NCBI RefSeq assembly: GCF_963664965.1
Contig: NZ_OY761823.1
Coordinates: 2,870,001 to 2,934,000 of the forward strand
Direction: 5' to 3'
Source of the DNA: an uncultured Pseudodesulfovibrio sp.
Lineage (GTDB): Bacteria; Desulfobacterota; Desulfovibrionia; Desulfovibrionales; Desulfovibrionaceae
DNA: 64,000 nt
The number at the start of each line of letters is the position of its first letter. The first letter of the stretch is position 1. Positions 35,918-44,037 of the stretch are shown one piece after another. The notes under the pieces were generated by a model that made no database searches, was not told the DNA's origin, and saw nothing but the letters and a program-made list of their open reading frames with translations. A program made the translations under genes and the position numbers.

Positions 35918-37090
35918 CTACCTGTCGATTTCCGGGATAATCAGATCAAGGCTTCCCAGAATAGCGACGGCATCGGCCAGGATAGTTCCTGTTGCGGCCT
36001 CGGCAAACGCATTCAAGTTGGAGAAACCCGGTGCGCGCAGCTTGACGCGATACGGAACCTTGGTGCCATCGGAAACGACGTAAACACCGATTTTGCCACG
36101 ACCACCTTCGACGTTGAAGTACGCTTCCCCTGCCGGCGGCTTCATGGACGGCTTGGGAGCCTTCTTCACGATATGACCGCCTTCCGCACTATCCAGCTGC
36201 TCAAGCGCCTGCTCGATGATACGCATGCTCTGCTCCATTTCGGCAACACGGACGAGATAACGTCCTGCCGAACAGGCAGAGTCCTGCGTCGGGATATCAA
36301 AGTCGAACCGGTCATAAACCGAATACGGTTCGTCCTTGCGAAGGTCGTAAGGAACGCCTGCACCACGGACGACAGGACCGGAGCAGCCATAACGGCGGCA
36401 CATGTCCTGATCGATGATGCCGATGCCCTCGATACGTTTACGCAAGATAATGTTGTCAGTGACAAGGTCCTTGTACATGGGGAGCCGTTCGCGGAAGTGC
36501 GGGATGAATGCTTTCATCATCTCGATACACTTGTCGTCGAAATCCATCTGCACGCCGCCGACGCGGAAATTGCTGTAAGTCAGCCGGGATGCTGACGGCC
36601 TCTGGAGAATATCCAGCAGCATTTCACGATCATCGAATGCGTACATGATGGGAGTAAACGCCCCGAGGTCGAGGATATAGGCACCCCACCAGAGCAGGTG
36701 GGAGGTAAGACGGTTGAACTCGGTCATGATGACCCGCAGGTATTCCGCGCGTTCAGGCACCTCGATACCCATCAGTTTCTCGACTGCACCCACATAGGCC
36801 CAGTTCCAGGCCATTGCGTGACCATAATCCACGCGGCCCATGTTGGGGATGAATCCACCCCAGGTTTGTGTTTCGCCCATTTTTTCATGCATGCGGTGCA
36901 GGTAGCCCAATACGGGCTCGGCGCGGACGATGTATTCGCCATCGACCTCAATTACAATACGGAGCACACCGTGCGTTGACGGATGCTGCGGTCCCATATT
37001 GATAATCAGGGTCCCGTCCTGCTTCCCGGCCTCGAACTTCTGGGTGTAGAAATCACCCTTCATCTGGTCCAGATTTTGGTAAGCCGACAT
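35918..37090 (-). CDS. nuoD: NADH-quinone oxidoreductase-like complex, subunit D
   Basis: The 390-residue 49-kDa subunit has NMGPQHPSTHGVLRI near the N-terminus, including the quinone-site His, and the expected C-terminal ASLDLIIPEIDR-like end (AILGSLDLIIPEIDR). It is related to the large subunit of NiFe hydrogenases but lacks the four nickel cysteines, as expected for a true NuoD. It is separate from NuoC, unlike the fused E. coli NuoCD. Confidence 0.95.
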   Translation of the reverse strand: MSAYQNLDQMKGDFYTQKFEAGKQDGTLIINMGPQHPSTHGVLRIVIEVDGEYIVRAEPVLGYLHRMHEKMGETQTWGGFIPNMGRVDYGHAMAWNWAYVGAVEKLMGIEVPERAEYLRVIMTEFNRLTSHLLWWGAYILDLGAFTPIMYAFDDREMLLDILQRPSASRLTYSNFRVGGVQMDFDDKCIEMMKAFIPHFRERLPMYKDLVTDNIILRKRIEGIGIIDQDMCRRYGCSGPVVRGAGVPYDLRKDEPYSVYDRFDFDIPTQDSACSAGRYLVRVAEMEQSMRIIEQALEQLDSAEGGHIVKKAPKPSMKPPAGEAYFNVEGGRGKIGVYVVSDGTKVPYRVKLRAPGFSNLNAFAEAATGTILADAVAILGSLDLIIPEIDR

Positions 37091-37131
37091 AAACTCTCAG
37101 TCCGGTTGTAAGACCGACCGGTTGCCCCGGC

Positions 37132-37659
37132 CTACGCGTCGGAGGCCTCCTCGGCCTCCGCTTCCGCAAACAATTCTTCTATTTCCTTATTACAGGAAAT
37201 AACCTCACCAAGACTCAGGATGTCCTTGACGGACTTCCGCACTTTGGCAGTCTTGATGAGAGGATGGACGTCCACATCCTCGGCCGGCATCAAAAGCGGC
37301 ACGAGATTGGGATTCCCCTCGAAGTTGACACCGTGGAAATCACGGGTTTCCCGTTCATGCCATTCCGCACCATGAAAAATCGGTGCAATGGACGGCACGG
37401 TCGGATTGTCCTTAGAGACAAAAACCCGGAGCGTCACACGCTCATCAATGGTCCAGCGGTTGAAATGGTAAAGCACCAAAAAACCCTCTTCGACGTCCAG
37501 AGCAAGGACATCTTCAAGGGAGTATTCGGCTTCGTACAATTTCCGGGCAGCATTCACTATCTGTCCGGGGGCCAGAAAGATCGACCAGACATGACCGGTC
37601 GTACTTTTGTCCTGTTTTGCCACACATTGTGTCGGGATACCTTCAAGCACTTGCAGCAT
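37132..37659 (-). CDS. nuoC: NADH-quinone oxidoreductase-like complex, subunit C
   Basis: The 175-residue protein contains the 30-kDa signature FHGAEWHERETRDFHGVNFEG, which corresponds to the E-R-E-x-x-D-x-x-G-x-x-F-x-G pattern, followed by NPNLVPLLMP. The C-terminus is acidic (EEIEELFAEAEAEEASDA). It is a structural subunit of the peripheral arm. It lies 41 bases before nuoD and 3 bases after nuoB. Confidence 0.93.
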   Translation of the reverse strand: MLQVLEGIPTQCVAKQDKSTTGHVWSIFLAPGQIVNAARKLYEAEYSLEDVLALDVEEGFLVLYHFNRWTIDERVTLRVFVSKDNPTVPSIAPIFHGAEWHERETRDFHGVNFEGNPNLVPLLMPAEDVDVHPLIKTAKVRKSVKDILSLGEVISCNKEIEELFAEAEAEEASDA

Positions 37660-37662
37660 GGA

Positions 37663-38208
37663 TTAACCCTCCACTTCAGTGGCCACAGGCCACCAGCGCT
37701 TTCCGGTTATGATCCGCTGCAACTGGAAGAAGCCTTCAAGCAGCCCTTCCGGCCTGGGCGGACAACCCGGGACATACACGTCGACGGGAATAAGCGTATC
37801 CACGCCCTCGACGACATTGTAATTATCCTTGATCTTGAAGGGACCACCGGAAATGGCACAGTTGCCCATGGCGATGACCCACTTGGGTCCGGGCATCTGC
37901 TCATACAGCCTCACGACTGCCGGAGCCATCTTCTTTGTGACAGTCCCTGCGACGATCATGACGTCGGCCTGACGCGGTGACGGACGAAAAACCTCCGCCC
38001 CGAAACGGGCCATGTCAAACCTCGCCATACCGGTAGCCATCATTTCGATGGCGCAGCATGCGAGGCCGAACGTCATGGGCCACAGCGACATGGAGCGACA
38101 AACATCGAGAATTTCCTGCGCCAACTGAATGTTGACGAGCGGCGGATCCATATACTGGGCATCCGCCGTCAGGAATTCGCGTTGCACTACTGAATCCTGC
38201 GCGGCCAT
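37663..38208 (-). CDS. nuoB: NADH-quinone oxidoreductase-like complex, subunit B (cluster N2)
   Basis: The 181-residue protein has the four N2 ligands C51, C52 ([10 protein letters not shown]), C117 (MGNCAISGG) and C149 ([10 protein letters not shown]). The adjacent-cysteine pair is the mark of NuoB. N2 passes electrons to the quinone. Its start overlaps the nuoA stop region by 22 bases. Confidence 0.96.
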   Translation of the reverse strand: MAAQDSVVQREFLTADAQYMDPPLVNIQLAQEILDVCRSMSLWPMTFGLACCAIEMMATGMARFDMARFGAEVFRPSPRQADVMIVAGTVTKKMAPAVVRLYEQMPGPKWVIAMGNCAISGGPFKIKDNYNVVEGVDTLIPVDVYVPGCPPRPEGLLEGFFQLQRIITGKRWWPVATEVEG

Positions 38209-38564
38209 GTAAACACCCCCTTCGCCCAGAAATAGACGACGGAAAGAATGAGGAAGAAGAGGAAGATGAAAACCTTTACGAACGGCACCCAGCCCTCGGC
38301 GTCAATATACGCCGTGGACACGGGGAAGAGGTAAAGGACATCCACATCAAAGGCGAGAAAGATCAGAGCGTATACATAATATGATACACCCCACCTCGCC
38401 CAGGAGCTGCCATAGGGGACCATGCCGCACTCGTACGGCATTCCAACGTCCCCGCCCCGCGCCTGCGGAGCCAGCAGCTTGGCTAGAATCAAGGGCCCGA
38501 GAGCGAAAAGAAGCCCCGCGAGCAAAAAGAGAATCATTGCAAAATGCAGCCAGTTAAAAACCAT
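38187..38564 (-). CDS. nuoA: NADH-quinone oxidoreductase-like complex, subunit A
   Basis: The 125-residue membrane protein has three helices. The conserved loop [38 protein letters not shown] (read in parts) contains the Cys and the acidic residues of the family. It is the first gene of the operon. Upstream, a sequence with GG-N10-GC spacing at 38691-38708 could be a sigma-54 type promoter on this strand. Confidence 0.95.
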   Translation of the reverse strand: MVFNWLHFAMILFLLAGLLFALGPLILAKLLAPQARGGDVGMPYECGMVPYGSSWARWGVSYYVYALIFLAFDVDVLYLFPVSTAYIDAEGWVPFVKVFIFLFFLILSVVYFWAKGVFTWPRRIQ

Positions 38565-38690
38565 ACCCAGTCCTTTGGCCTAAGATTGCGAAAAATCTGG
38601 AAAGAATACTTTTTTTTCCAAGATTACCGACATCCATGCCCCGAAACAAGAACCAAGTCAAGTACATTGCCCTTTTTTTCGCGAAGTCTC

Positions 38691-38708
38691 ATGCATGTAA
38701 GTTGCCAA
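38691..38708 (-). promoter_or_regulatory. Possible sigma-54 type promoter upstream of nuoA
   Basis: Read on the - strand, TTGGCAACTTACATGCAT has GG and GC separated by exactly 10 bases, as required at -24/-12. The -24 part is TTGGCA and the -12 part is ATGCA instead of TTGCA. It lies about 127 bases before the nuoA start. No enhancer-binding protein gene is nearby. Confidence 0.25.
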
Positions 38709-38807
38709 TTTATTTGGCACCAGTGACTTTCTTGAGAAAGTCCAGAGTTACCACTCCACACTTTGCACAACGTTGTCCCCGAGACGGTCACCCCATCGAC
38801 AACCCAT

Positions 38808-38840
38808 AAAAAAAGGCGCTTTGCCGAAGCAAAACGCCTA
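38808..38840 (-). terminator. Terminator of the comB-GGDEF transcript
   Basis: GGCGCTTTGC (38814-38823) pairs with GCAAAACGCC (38830?-38839) with one mismatch. On the - strand a run of T follows. Confidence 0.8.
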
Positions 38841-38869
38841 TCATGAACAATCCAACATCAAATAAAAAT

Positions 38870-40210
38870 TTATGTCGCTCCACAAACCGATTTGAATGTG
38901 CCGAACTTGTCGCCGCCTCTTTTCTTGGCCCCGTACATGGCGGCATCAGCCCGACTGATGAGTGTCACGCTGTCCTTGCCGTCGGTCGGATAATAACTGA
39001 TCCCCACCGTAGCGCCGATCAATATCCGTTCATGCTCGATCTCGAACGGCTCATTCATGACGTCAATAAGACTTTTCGCCACGATCTCGGCCCCACTTTC
39101 ATCATCTATATTGCTCAACAAAACACCGAATTCGTCACCGCCAAGACGGGCTAAGGTGTCGGACTCACGAATACGCCCCTCAAGACGCTTCGCGACCATC
39201 CGCAACAACTCGTCACCGACCGAATGTCCGTAGGTATCATTGACCTTCTTGAATTCGTTAAGATCAACAAACAGCACAGCAGCCAAAACATCATAGCGCT
39301 TGGCCGCAGCAAGGGCATGCTCAAGACGGTCAAAAAAGAGATGGCGATTTGGAATGCCGGTCAGGCTGTCCACCGTAGCGAGATGCTTGAGTTCCTGCTC
39401 TTGCCTTTTGCGTTTGCTGATATCCTCAAGCACTCCCTCGACAAGTTCCGTCCCTCCATCGGCTGACTGGACCAACCGGGAGCTCTCTGAACACCAGATG
39501 ACCGAGCCATCCTTACGACGGGCGCGATATTCGAAATTCGAAACAAAACCATCACGCCGCAAAAGCTCAATATACTCCCGACGCTCACTCTCGTCACTCA
39601 TGATTAGCTCACGGAGATTGCCGACGCCGATCATTTCTTCCGCGGAGTCGTAACCAAACAGTCGAACCATGGCTGGATTGATCTCCCGGAAAACGCCATC
39701 CACCGTACTCTGAAAAATGCCTTCAACCGCCCGCTCGAAAATGGAACGATACTTTTCCTCGGCATGACGAAGCGCTTTTTCCGATTGTTTCCGATGATCA
39801 ATCTCCCGCTCAAGCAACAGCTTCTGCTGATTCATTTGAAGGAAAACCTGCACCTTGCTTTTGAGCGTCTGTACATCAACAGGACGGAAAAGATAATCCA
39901 CAGCTCCGGTCTCATACCCCTGTCTGACGTTTTCATCGTCCTGAAAAATGGCGGTGATAAAGATGATGGGCACATGACGCCCGCGCTCCAGATCCTTGAT
40001 CTGCAAGGCTGCTTCATAGCCGTTCATACCGGGCATTTGGATATCAAGAAGAATAAGGGCGAAGTCATTATTCCTGACCAGCTCAACGGCCTCGAGTCCA
40101 CTCTTGGCCTGCACGACCTCACACCCATCCTGCCCGAGCATATGCTCAAGCAAGGCTAGATTTGTCTGAGAATCATCTACAATAAGAACTTTCTGTTTCT
40201 GGCCGGTCAT
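38870..40210 (-). CDS. Response regulator-PAS-GGDEF diguanylate cyclase
   Basis: The 446-residue protein starts with a receiver domain (residues 1-125, phospho-acceptor D56 in LILLDIQMPG), followed by a short coiled linker. A PAS/PAC sensor domain lies at about 150-275, and a GGDEF domain with an intact GGDEF motif at 357-361. The I-site RxxD (RESD) lies five residues before the motif, so feedback inhibition by c-di-GMP is expected. There is no EAL domain. It should make c-di-GMP in the cytoplasm when phosphorylated. ATG 40210 is preferred over an upstream start, which would overlap the ComB-like gene. Confidence 0.92.
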   Translation of the reverse strand: MTGQKQKVLIVDDSQTNLALLEHMLGQDGCEVVQAKSGLEAVELVRNNDFALILLDIQMPGMNGYEAALQIKDLERGRHVPIIFITAIFQDDENVRQGYETGAVDYLFRPVDVQTLKSKVQVFLQMNQQKLLLEREIDHRKQSEKALRHAEEKYRSIFERAVEGIFQSTVDGVFREINPAMVRLFGYDSAEEMIGVGNLRELIMSDESERREYIELLRRDGFVSNFEYRARRKDGSVIWCSESSRLVQSADGGTELVEGVLEDISKRKRQEQELKHLATVDSLTGIPNRHLFFDRLEHALAAAKRYDVLAAVLFVDLNEFKKVNDTYGHSVGDELLRMVAKRLEGRIRESDTLARLGGDEFGVLLSNIDDESGAEIVAKSLIDVMNEPFEIEHERILIGATVGISYYPTDGKDSVTLISRADAAMYGAKKRGGDKFGTFKSVCGAT

Positions 40211-40223
40211 AAACCTACCCCAC

Positions 40224-40922
40224 TCAGGCCGATGCAACCGTTACTTTGGAAAGACAAACCGCACCGTCTTCACGCGGCTCTGCCCGTAATACAAAGTCAA
40301 ATCGATCCAAATCCATACACAGTTCAAAATCACGTTCCGGAGCATACTCTTTTGATTCATCAAAGAATTTTTCAGCGCTATCAACGCTTGCAAGAAATTT
40401 CTTCAGAGTCTCAAAGCTGTTCGGATAGTCTTCCAATTCATTCTTTATATACATGGCACACATCATGTCTTCCTGTGCACGCATGCTCCCGCCGGTACCC
40501 ATGGCAACCAAAGTCACGACCTCTGGCTGTTGTTCCCGGATATACTCAACGATGGCTCCGGCATTCACAAAGGAGCCGGTGATAACTTCATCAGCCTGCA
40601 CGGCTCCGACCAATCCCTGCGTCCCGGCACTGGTCGTATGCACAACAGTCTTCCCGGAAAAATCAATCTCCTCAATTTCGGCAGGAGAATTTCCGTAATC
40701 AAACCCTTCAACCTTTATGCAATCCCGTTCACCCACGAGAATACCGGCATGGTCAGCGGCCAACTTTCGAGCGAGATCAATTTCCCCCACAGCGAAGTAT
40801 TTTTCAACGCCGTTATCCACAGCATAGCATGCAACCGAAAATGCCCTGAAGACGTCAATGATGACAACCAACCCCTTGGCCTTTCGAGCACCCTCAATGC
40901 ATTCGACAACATTAACAACCAT
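40224..40922 (-). CDS. 2-phosphosulfolactate phosphatase family protein (ComB-like)
   Basis: The 232-residue protein has the ComB family pattern: VVIIDVFRAFSVACYAV at the start, GERDCIKVEGFDYGNSPAEI in the centre, and HTTSAGTQGLVGA. The known family member hydrolyses phosphosulfolactate in coenzyme M synthesis. Bacterial homologues are common in organisms without coenzyme M, so the substrate here is open. It starts the transcript that continues into the diguanylate cyclase gene 13 bases later. Confidence 0.85.
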   Translation of the reverse strand: MVVNVVECIEGARKAKGLVVIIDVFRAFSVACYAVDNGVEKYFAVGEIDLARKLAADHAGILVGERDCIKVEGFDYGNSPAEIEEIDFSGKTVVHTTSAGTQGLVGAVQADEVITGSFVNAGAIVEYIREQQPEVVTLVAMGTGGSMRAQEDMMCAMYIKNELEDYPNSFETLKKFLASVDSAEKFFDESKEYAPERDFELCMDLDRFDFVLRAEPREDGAVCLSKVTVASA

Positions 40923-41121
40923 TTATCGCAAACCATCCGTTGAAATTTTTTAAGCAAACTTGGCACGTCAAAAAAGCAGCGTCAACAACTTGAATCAAAT
41001 ACTTTTCCACATAATCTCATATTTGTACAAAAATCACGCTTAATCGTCATTCATCGCATATATTCAAAAAAACCAGCGTACCCAATTGACAAAACGATAC
41101 TTTTTTTGCAACCCATTGGAT

Positions 41122-42072
41122 ATGAAAAAAAAACGCGTTCTCGTCACAGGCGGCTCCGGCTTTCTCGGCTCACACATATGCGAACGGCTTCTTGCCAAAG
41201 GGCATGAAGTCATCTGTGTGGACAATTTCTATACAGGCCGCAAGGATAACATCCTTCACCTGATGGATAACCCTTATTTCGAAATCATCCGCCACGACGT
41301 GACGTTTCCGCTCTACGTCGAAGTTGACGAGATCTACAATCTGGCCTGTCCGGCCTCCCCAATCCACTACCAGTTCGACCCGGTACAGACCACAAAAACA
41401 TCCGTCCACGGTGCCATCAACATGCTTGGTCTTGCCAAGCGCATCAAAGCGAAAATTTTTCAGGCGTCCACCAGCGAAGTCTACGGCGACCCGGAAGTCC
41501 ACCCGCAGACAGAAGATTACTGGGGCAACGTCAATCCCACGGGCATCCGTTCCTGCTACGACGAAGGAAAACGTTGCGCTGAGACCCTCTTTTTCGACTA
41601 CAACCGCCAGCACAACCTACGCATCAAGGTGGGACGCATCTTCAACACCTACGGCCCCCGCATGGCCATGGACGATGGCCGGGTCGTTTCCAACTTCATT
41701 GTACAGGCACTGCGCGGTGAAGACATTACGGTTTACGGCAAAGGTGAACAAACCCGGAGTTTCTGTTATGTAGACGACCTTGTCGACGGCATCATCCGTC
41801 TCACGGAAGAAACTCCCGACGAATTCACAGGCCCGATGAATCTCGGAAACCCTGATGAATTCACCATCCTCGAACTCGCCAAGGCAGTCACCGAACTGGT
41901 CAATTCCAAATCAAAAATCGTTTTCAAAGAACTGCCCGCTGACGATCCAATGCAACGCAAGCCGGACATCACCCTCGCCAAGAAAACACTCGGCTGGGAA
42001 CCACGGGTCCCACTCCGCGACGGTTTAATCAAGACCGTGGAGTACTTCGACACATTATTGAAAAAACTTTAG
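41122..42072 (+). CDS. UDP-glucuronate decarboxylase (UDP-xylose synthase)
   Basis: The 316-residue short-chain dehydrogenase-type enzyme has NAD-binding GGSGFLG (11-16 region), catalytic Y146 and K150 (SCYDEGKR), and the UXS-specific [22 protein letters not shown] and [15 protein letters not shown] segments. It decarboxylates UDP-glucuronate to UDP-xylose for surface polysaccharide or glycan synthesis. ATG 41122 fits the fold start; an in-frame TTG at 41086 would add 12 residues. It stands alone, but glycosyltransferase genes lie 3-8 kb away. Confidence 0.92.
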   Translation: MKKKRVLVTGGSGFLGSHICERLLAKGHEVICVDNFYTGRKDNILHLMDNPYFEIIRHDVTFPLYVEVDEIYNLACPASPIHYQFDPVQTTKTSVHGAINMLGLAKRIKAKIFQASTSEVYGDPEVHPQTEDYWGNVNPTGIRSCYDEGKRCAETLFFDYNRQHNLRIKVGRIFNTYGPRMAMDDGRVVSNFIVQALRGEDITVYGKGEQTRSFCYVDDLVDGIIRLTEETPDEFTGPMNLGNPDEFTILELAKAVTELVNSKSKIVFKELPADDPMQRKPDITLAKKTLGWEPRVPLRDGLIKTVEYFDTLLKKL

Positions 42073-42119
42073 AGACAGACAAAAGCTCATCCAAATATAA
42101 AGGATACGAGACAAAAAGG

Positions 42120-42170
42120 TTGGTCACAGGCAGTGTCAGACACCTGTCTTGCTGTTTTTCCTGTGACCAA
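42120..42170. terminator. Inverted repeat between converging genes
   Basis: TTGGTCACAGG (42120-42130) pairs with CCTGTGACCAA (42160-42170). The 29-base interior can form its own smaller hairpin. It probably serves as terminator for the converging genes, though no long T run adjoins. Confidence 0.5.
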
Positions 42171-42193
42171 GTGCGCGGTAGCCCATAAAAAAA

Positions 42194-42409
42194 CTATCCG
42201 TTTGCCCGTCTCAAATCCTTCATCACTCTCTCCAAATCCAATCCGTAGCGCAGGGATACTTGTTCCACGGTATCAAAAAGGGCTTGGCAAAGCAGACATT
42301 CCCCAGCCCGCTCTCCCCATGCGTGAAAGACGGCTTCCGTCTCCGGAAACCGGCGCACTATATCAAGCAGCACCATATCCGGCGAGATATCCTGCTCATG
42401 TCTGGTCAT
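42194..42409 (-). CDS. DUF1858-domain protein
   Basis: The 71-residue protein matches the DUF1858 pattern: ISPDMVLLDIVRRFPETEAVFHAWG, then CLLCQALFDTVEQVSLRYGLDLERVMKDL (both read in parts). The CLLC pair is the conserved feature; such domains occur alone or beside ScdA/hybrid-cluster proteins. It overlaps the preceding gene by 4 bases (ATGA), so it belongs to the YedE/TusA operon as the last gene. A redox or metal/chalcogen-binding role through the two Cys is plausible but unproven. Confidence 0.8.
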   Translation of the reverse strand: MTRHEQDISPDMVLLDIVRRFPETEAVFHAWGERAGECLLCQALFDTVEQVSLRYGLDLERVMKDLRRANG

Positions 42410-43263
42410 TCTTTCATGGCTCGTGACAAGGCCGCAGGAATATGAGGTATCAAATCGCGAATCTGGGAACTGGGTACGGGATTGGCGAGCTGTCCTGCAT
42501 AACGATTGGCCTGAGCTGCGACACGAGCGGCTTCTGGCACAGACAGACCGTACTCGATCAAGGCACATGCCATGCCCGTAACCGTATCTCCAGTGCCGCC
42601 CATGGCTTCCATGGCCTCCTCGGACGGACCGGTCACGCTGAACAGTTCACCAGACCTGTCCGCAATGACATCCACACTTCCCTTGACCAGCAGGCAGGCT
42701 GCCGCGTTGCTGTGAACATAAGCCCGTTCAATCAAATCAGGCAGCCGACTGTCGTCCTGTAAAATGAATCCTCTGGTGTAAAACGGATGAGGTGCCGTCT
42801 CATCGGCGAGAAAAGCCAGCTCTCCGGCATCTGGAGTAAACAGGTCATAAGCCGTGGCTTCACCGCTCATCTTGGCCGCGTACATGAACCCGGCATCCGC
42901 AATGAGTTTTGGCTTGGAATGCATCTCCTGTACGATGAGCAAGACCTTGTTGTGCCAATCCACATCCGGCTGAAGGTAATGAAAGGCAAGTGTGCTCAAT
43001 TTCCGTTTCGGCAGGACGTCAACCAGATGGGCATACAGTCCTCGACTCCCCTTGCCCAGCCCTTCATCCCCCACAAGAAAAGCATGGGGCAAAGGAATGC
43101 CCAGATGAAAACACGCTTGTGCCGTTGCCCCCAAAAGGGCCGGGGTGCCGCGGTCAGGAGCAATGATACGATCATCCACCCGCAGGGAATTATCCACCAG
43201 CTCGACCGGGGCATCAAGAATGGGAACACTCAGATCGGGAACGGTACCTACTATCGCGAGCAT
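42406..43263 (-). CDS. Ribokinase-like protein related to NAD(P)H-hydrate dehydratase
   Basis: The 285-residue protein has the ribokinase-like fold of the YjeF C-terminal/NNRD family. The signs are TPDAGELAFLADE, LLVKGSVDVIADRSGELFSV, and the catalytic MEAMGGTGDTVTGMACALIE with the family aspartate in GTGD. True NNRD enzymes repair hydrated NAD(P)H. Here the N-terminal part (VELVDNSLRVDDRIIAPDRG) is unusual, and the gene is embedded among sulfur/selenium carrier genes (13-base overlap with the upstream gene). A different substrate is therefore quite possible. Confidence 0.75.
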   Translation of the reverse strand: MLAIVGTVPDLSVPILDAPVELVDNSLRVDDRIIAPDRGTPALLGATAQACFHLGIPLPHAFLVGDEGLGKGSRGLYAHLVDVLPKRKLSTLAFHYLQPDVDWHNKVLLIVQEMHSKPKLIADAGFMYAAKMSGEATAYDLFTPDAGELAFLADETAPHPFYTRGFILQDDSRLPDLIERAYVHSNAAACLLVKGSVDVIADRSGELFSVTGPSEEAMEAMGGTGDTVTGMACALIEYGLSVPEAARVAAQANRYAGQLANPVPSSQIRDLIPHIPAALSRAMKE

Positions 43264-43802
43264 TGGCGCAGTATCTCCTGATAGGCGAGATCAAGGGCGT
43301 AGCCACACAAGGTATGTCCGATGCTACGCGGGGCGGGAGCATCATCCAGAGTATACCCAATCAAACGAGTGGCGATATACGGTACGTCCGGACACCCTCC
43401 ACCCGACACATTCACGATGGTTCGAGTGGCCTTCTCCACAGTGATCTTCATGTTGGCCGCACGCACCATGAGATAATCACCGAAATCCTTTGTCTGAAAC
43501 AGATCCACGGGCAAAAGCAAAGGACCGGTCACAGGAACGCTCTCCAAGGGAGGAATGCCAGCTTCTTCTAGACTACGCAAAATGTTCAATTTCTCAATGA
43601 GCGGGAATTCCACCACCAGATCGCACCCCTTCTGGATTTCCGGAGGTGGTCCCATGACCTTGATATCCCACCCGTCTGCCTTGAGAATCTTTTCCGCCCG
43701 AATCACTTCACTGGTATGATCAAAGACAAGAAGCCCCCGACTCACCCGCGAGCCAGTCGCAGGTGAGGGGGGGCTTTTTCTGAACAGATTCAAAAAGGAC
43801 AA
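43251..43802 (-). CDS. Se/S-carrier-like protein (DUF3343 domain) with C-terminal extension
   Basis: The 183-residue protein has an N-terminal DUF3343/Se_S_carrier domain: LLVFDHTSEVIRAEKILKADG followed by PPPEIQKGCDLVVEF. The Cys in KGCDL is the conserved candidate carrier residue. The C-terminal half contains VNVSGGGCPDVPYIATRLIG and is not part of the usual domain. The start appears to be TTG 43802, 2 bases after the TusA-like stop, with GGAG 7 bases upstream. It probably hands sulfur or selenium from the TusA-like protein to an acceptor. Confidence 0.78.
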   Translation of the reverse strand: MSFLNLFRKSPPSPATGSRVSRGLLVFDHTSEVIRAEKILKADGWDIKVMGPPPEIQKGCDLVVEFPLIEKLNILRSLEEAGIPPLESVPVTGPLLLPVDLFQTKDFGDYLMVRAANMKITVEKATRTIVNVSGGGCPDVPYIATRLIGYTLDDAPAPRSIGHTLCGYALDLAYQEILRQCSR

Positions 43803-43804
43803 GG

Positions 43805-44026
43805 CTAGTCTCCGGCCAATCTCAAACGATATTCGCCAGTGTCTTCCTCATCGATGGACTCAACAGCCCATCCTTTGCCCTGCACTGCGCGGGAAATGTT
43901 TTCCTTTGCAGCGTCAGTATCCACCAGAACTTCGAGTTTTCCCGTTCCCATGGCTTCGATTTTTTCCAAAGTATCCAGAACCGGCTGGGGGCAGGAAAGC
44001 CCTCGTTCGTCTATGACTTCACTCAT
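43805..44026 (-). CDS. TusA/SirA-like sulfurtransferase
   Basis: The 73-residue protein has the TusA-family CPQP motif with C12 (ERGLSCPQPVLDTL) and the following beta-alpha pattern (LEVLVDTDAAKENISR). The Cys carries persulfide or selenide in this family. Its place directly after a YedE transporter gene is typical for the YedE-YedF/TusA pairs linked to selenium or sulfur uptake. ATG 44026 lies 11 bases after the yedE stop. Confidence 0.9.
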   Translation of the reverse strand: MSEVIDERGLSCPQPVLDTLEKIEAMGTGKLEVLVDTDAAKENISRAVQGKGWAVESIDEEDTGEYRLRLAGD

Positions 44027-44037
44027 GATATTGCTCC

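Larger units (their letters stand above)
38565..38869. other. Upstream region of the nuo operon
   Basis: This is 305 bases upstream of nuoA and downstream of the diguanylate cyclase gene, both on the - strand. It contains the terminator of the latter (38808-38840) and a possible sigma-54 type element (38691-38708). I see no coding frame or RNA gene. Confidence 0.5.
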
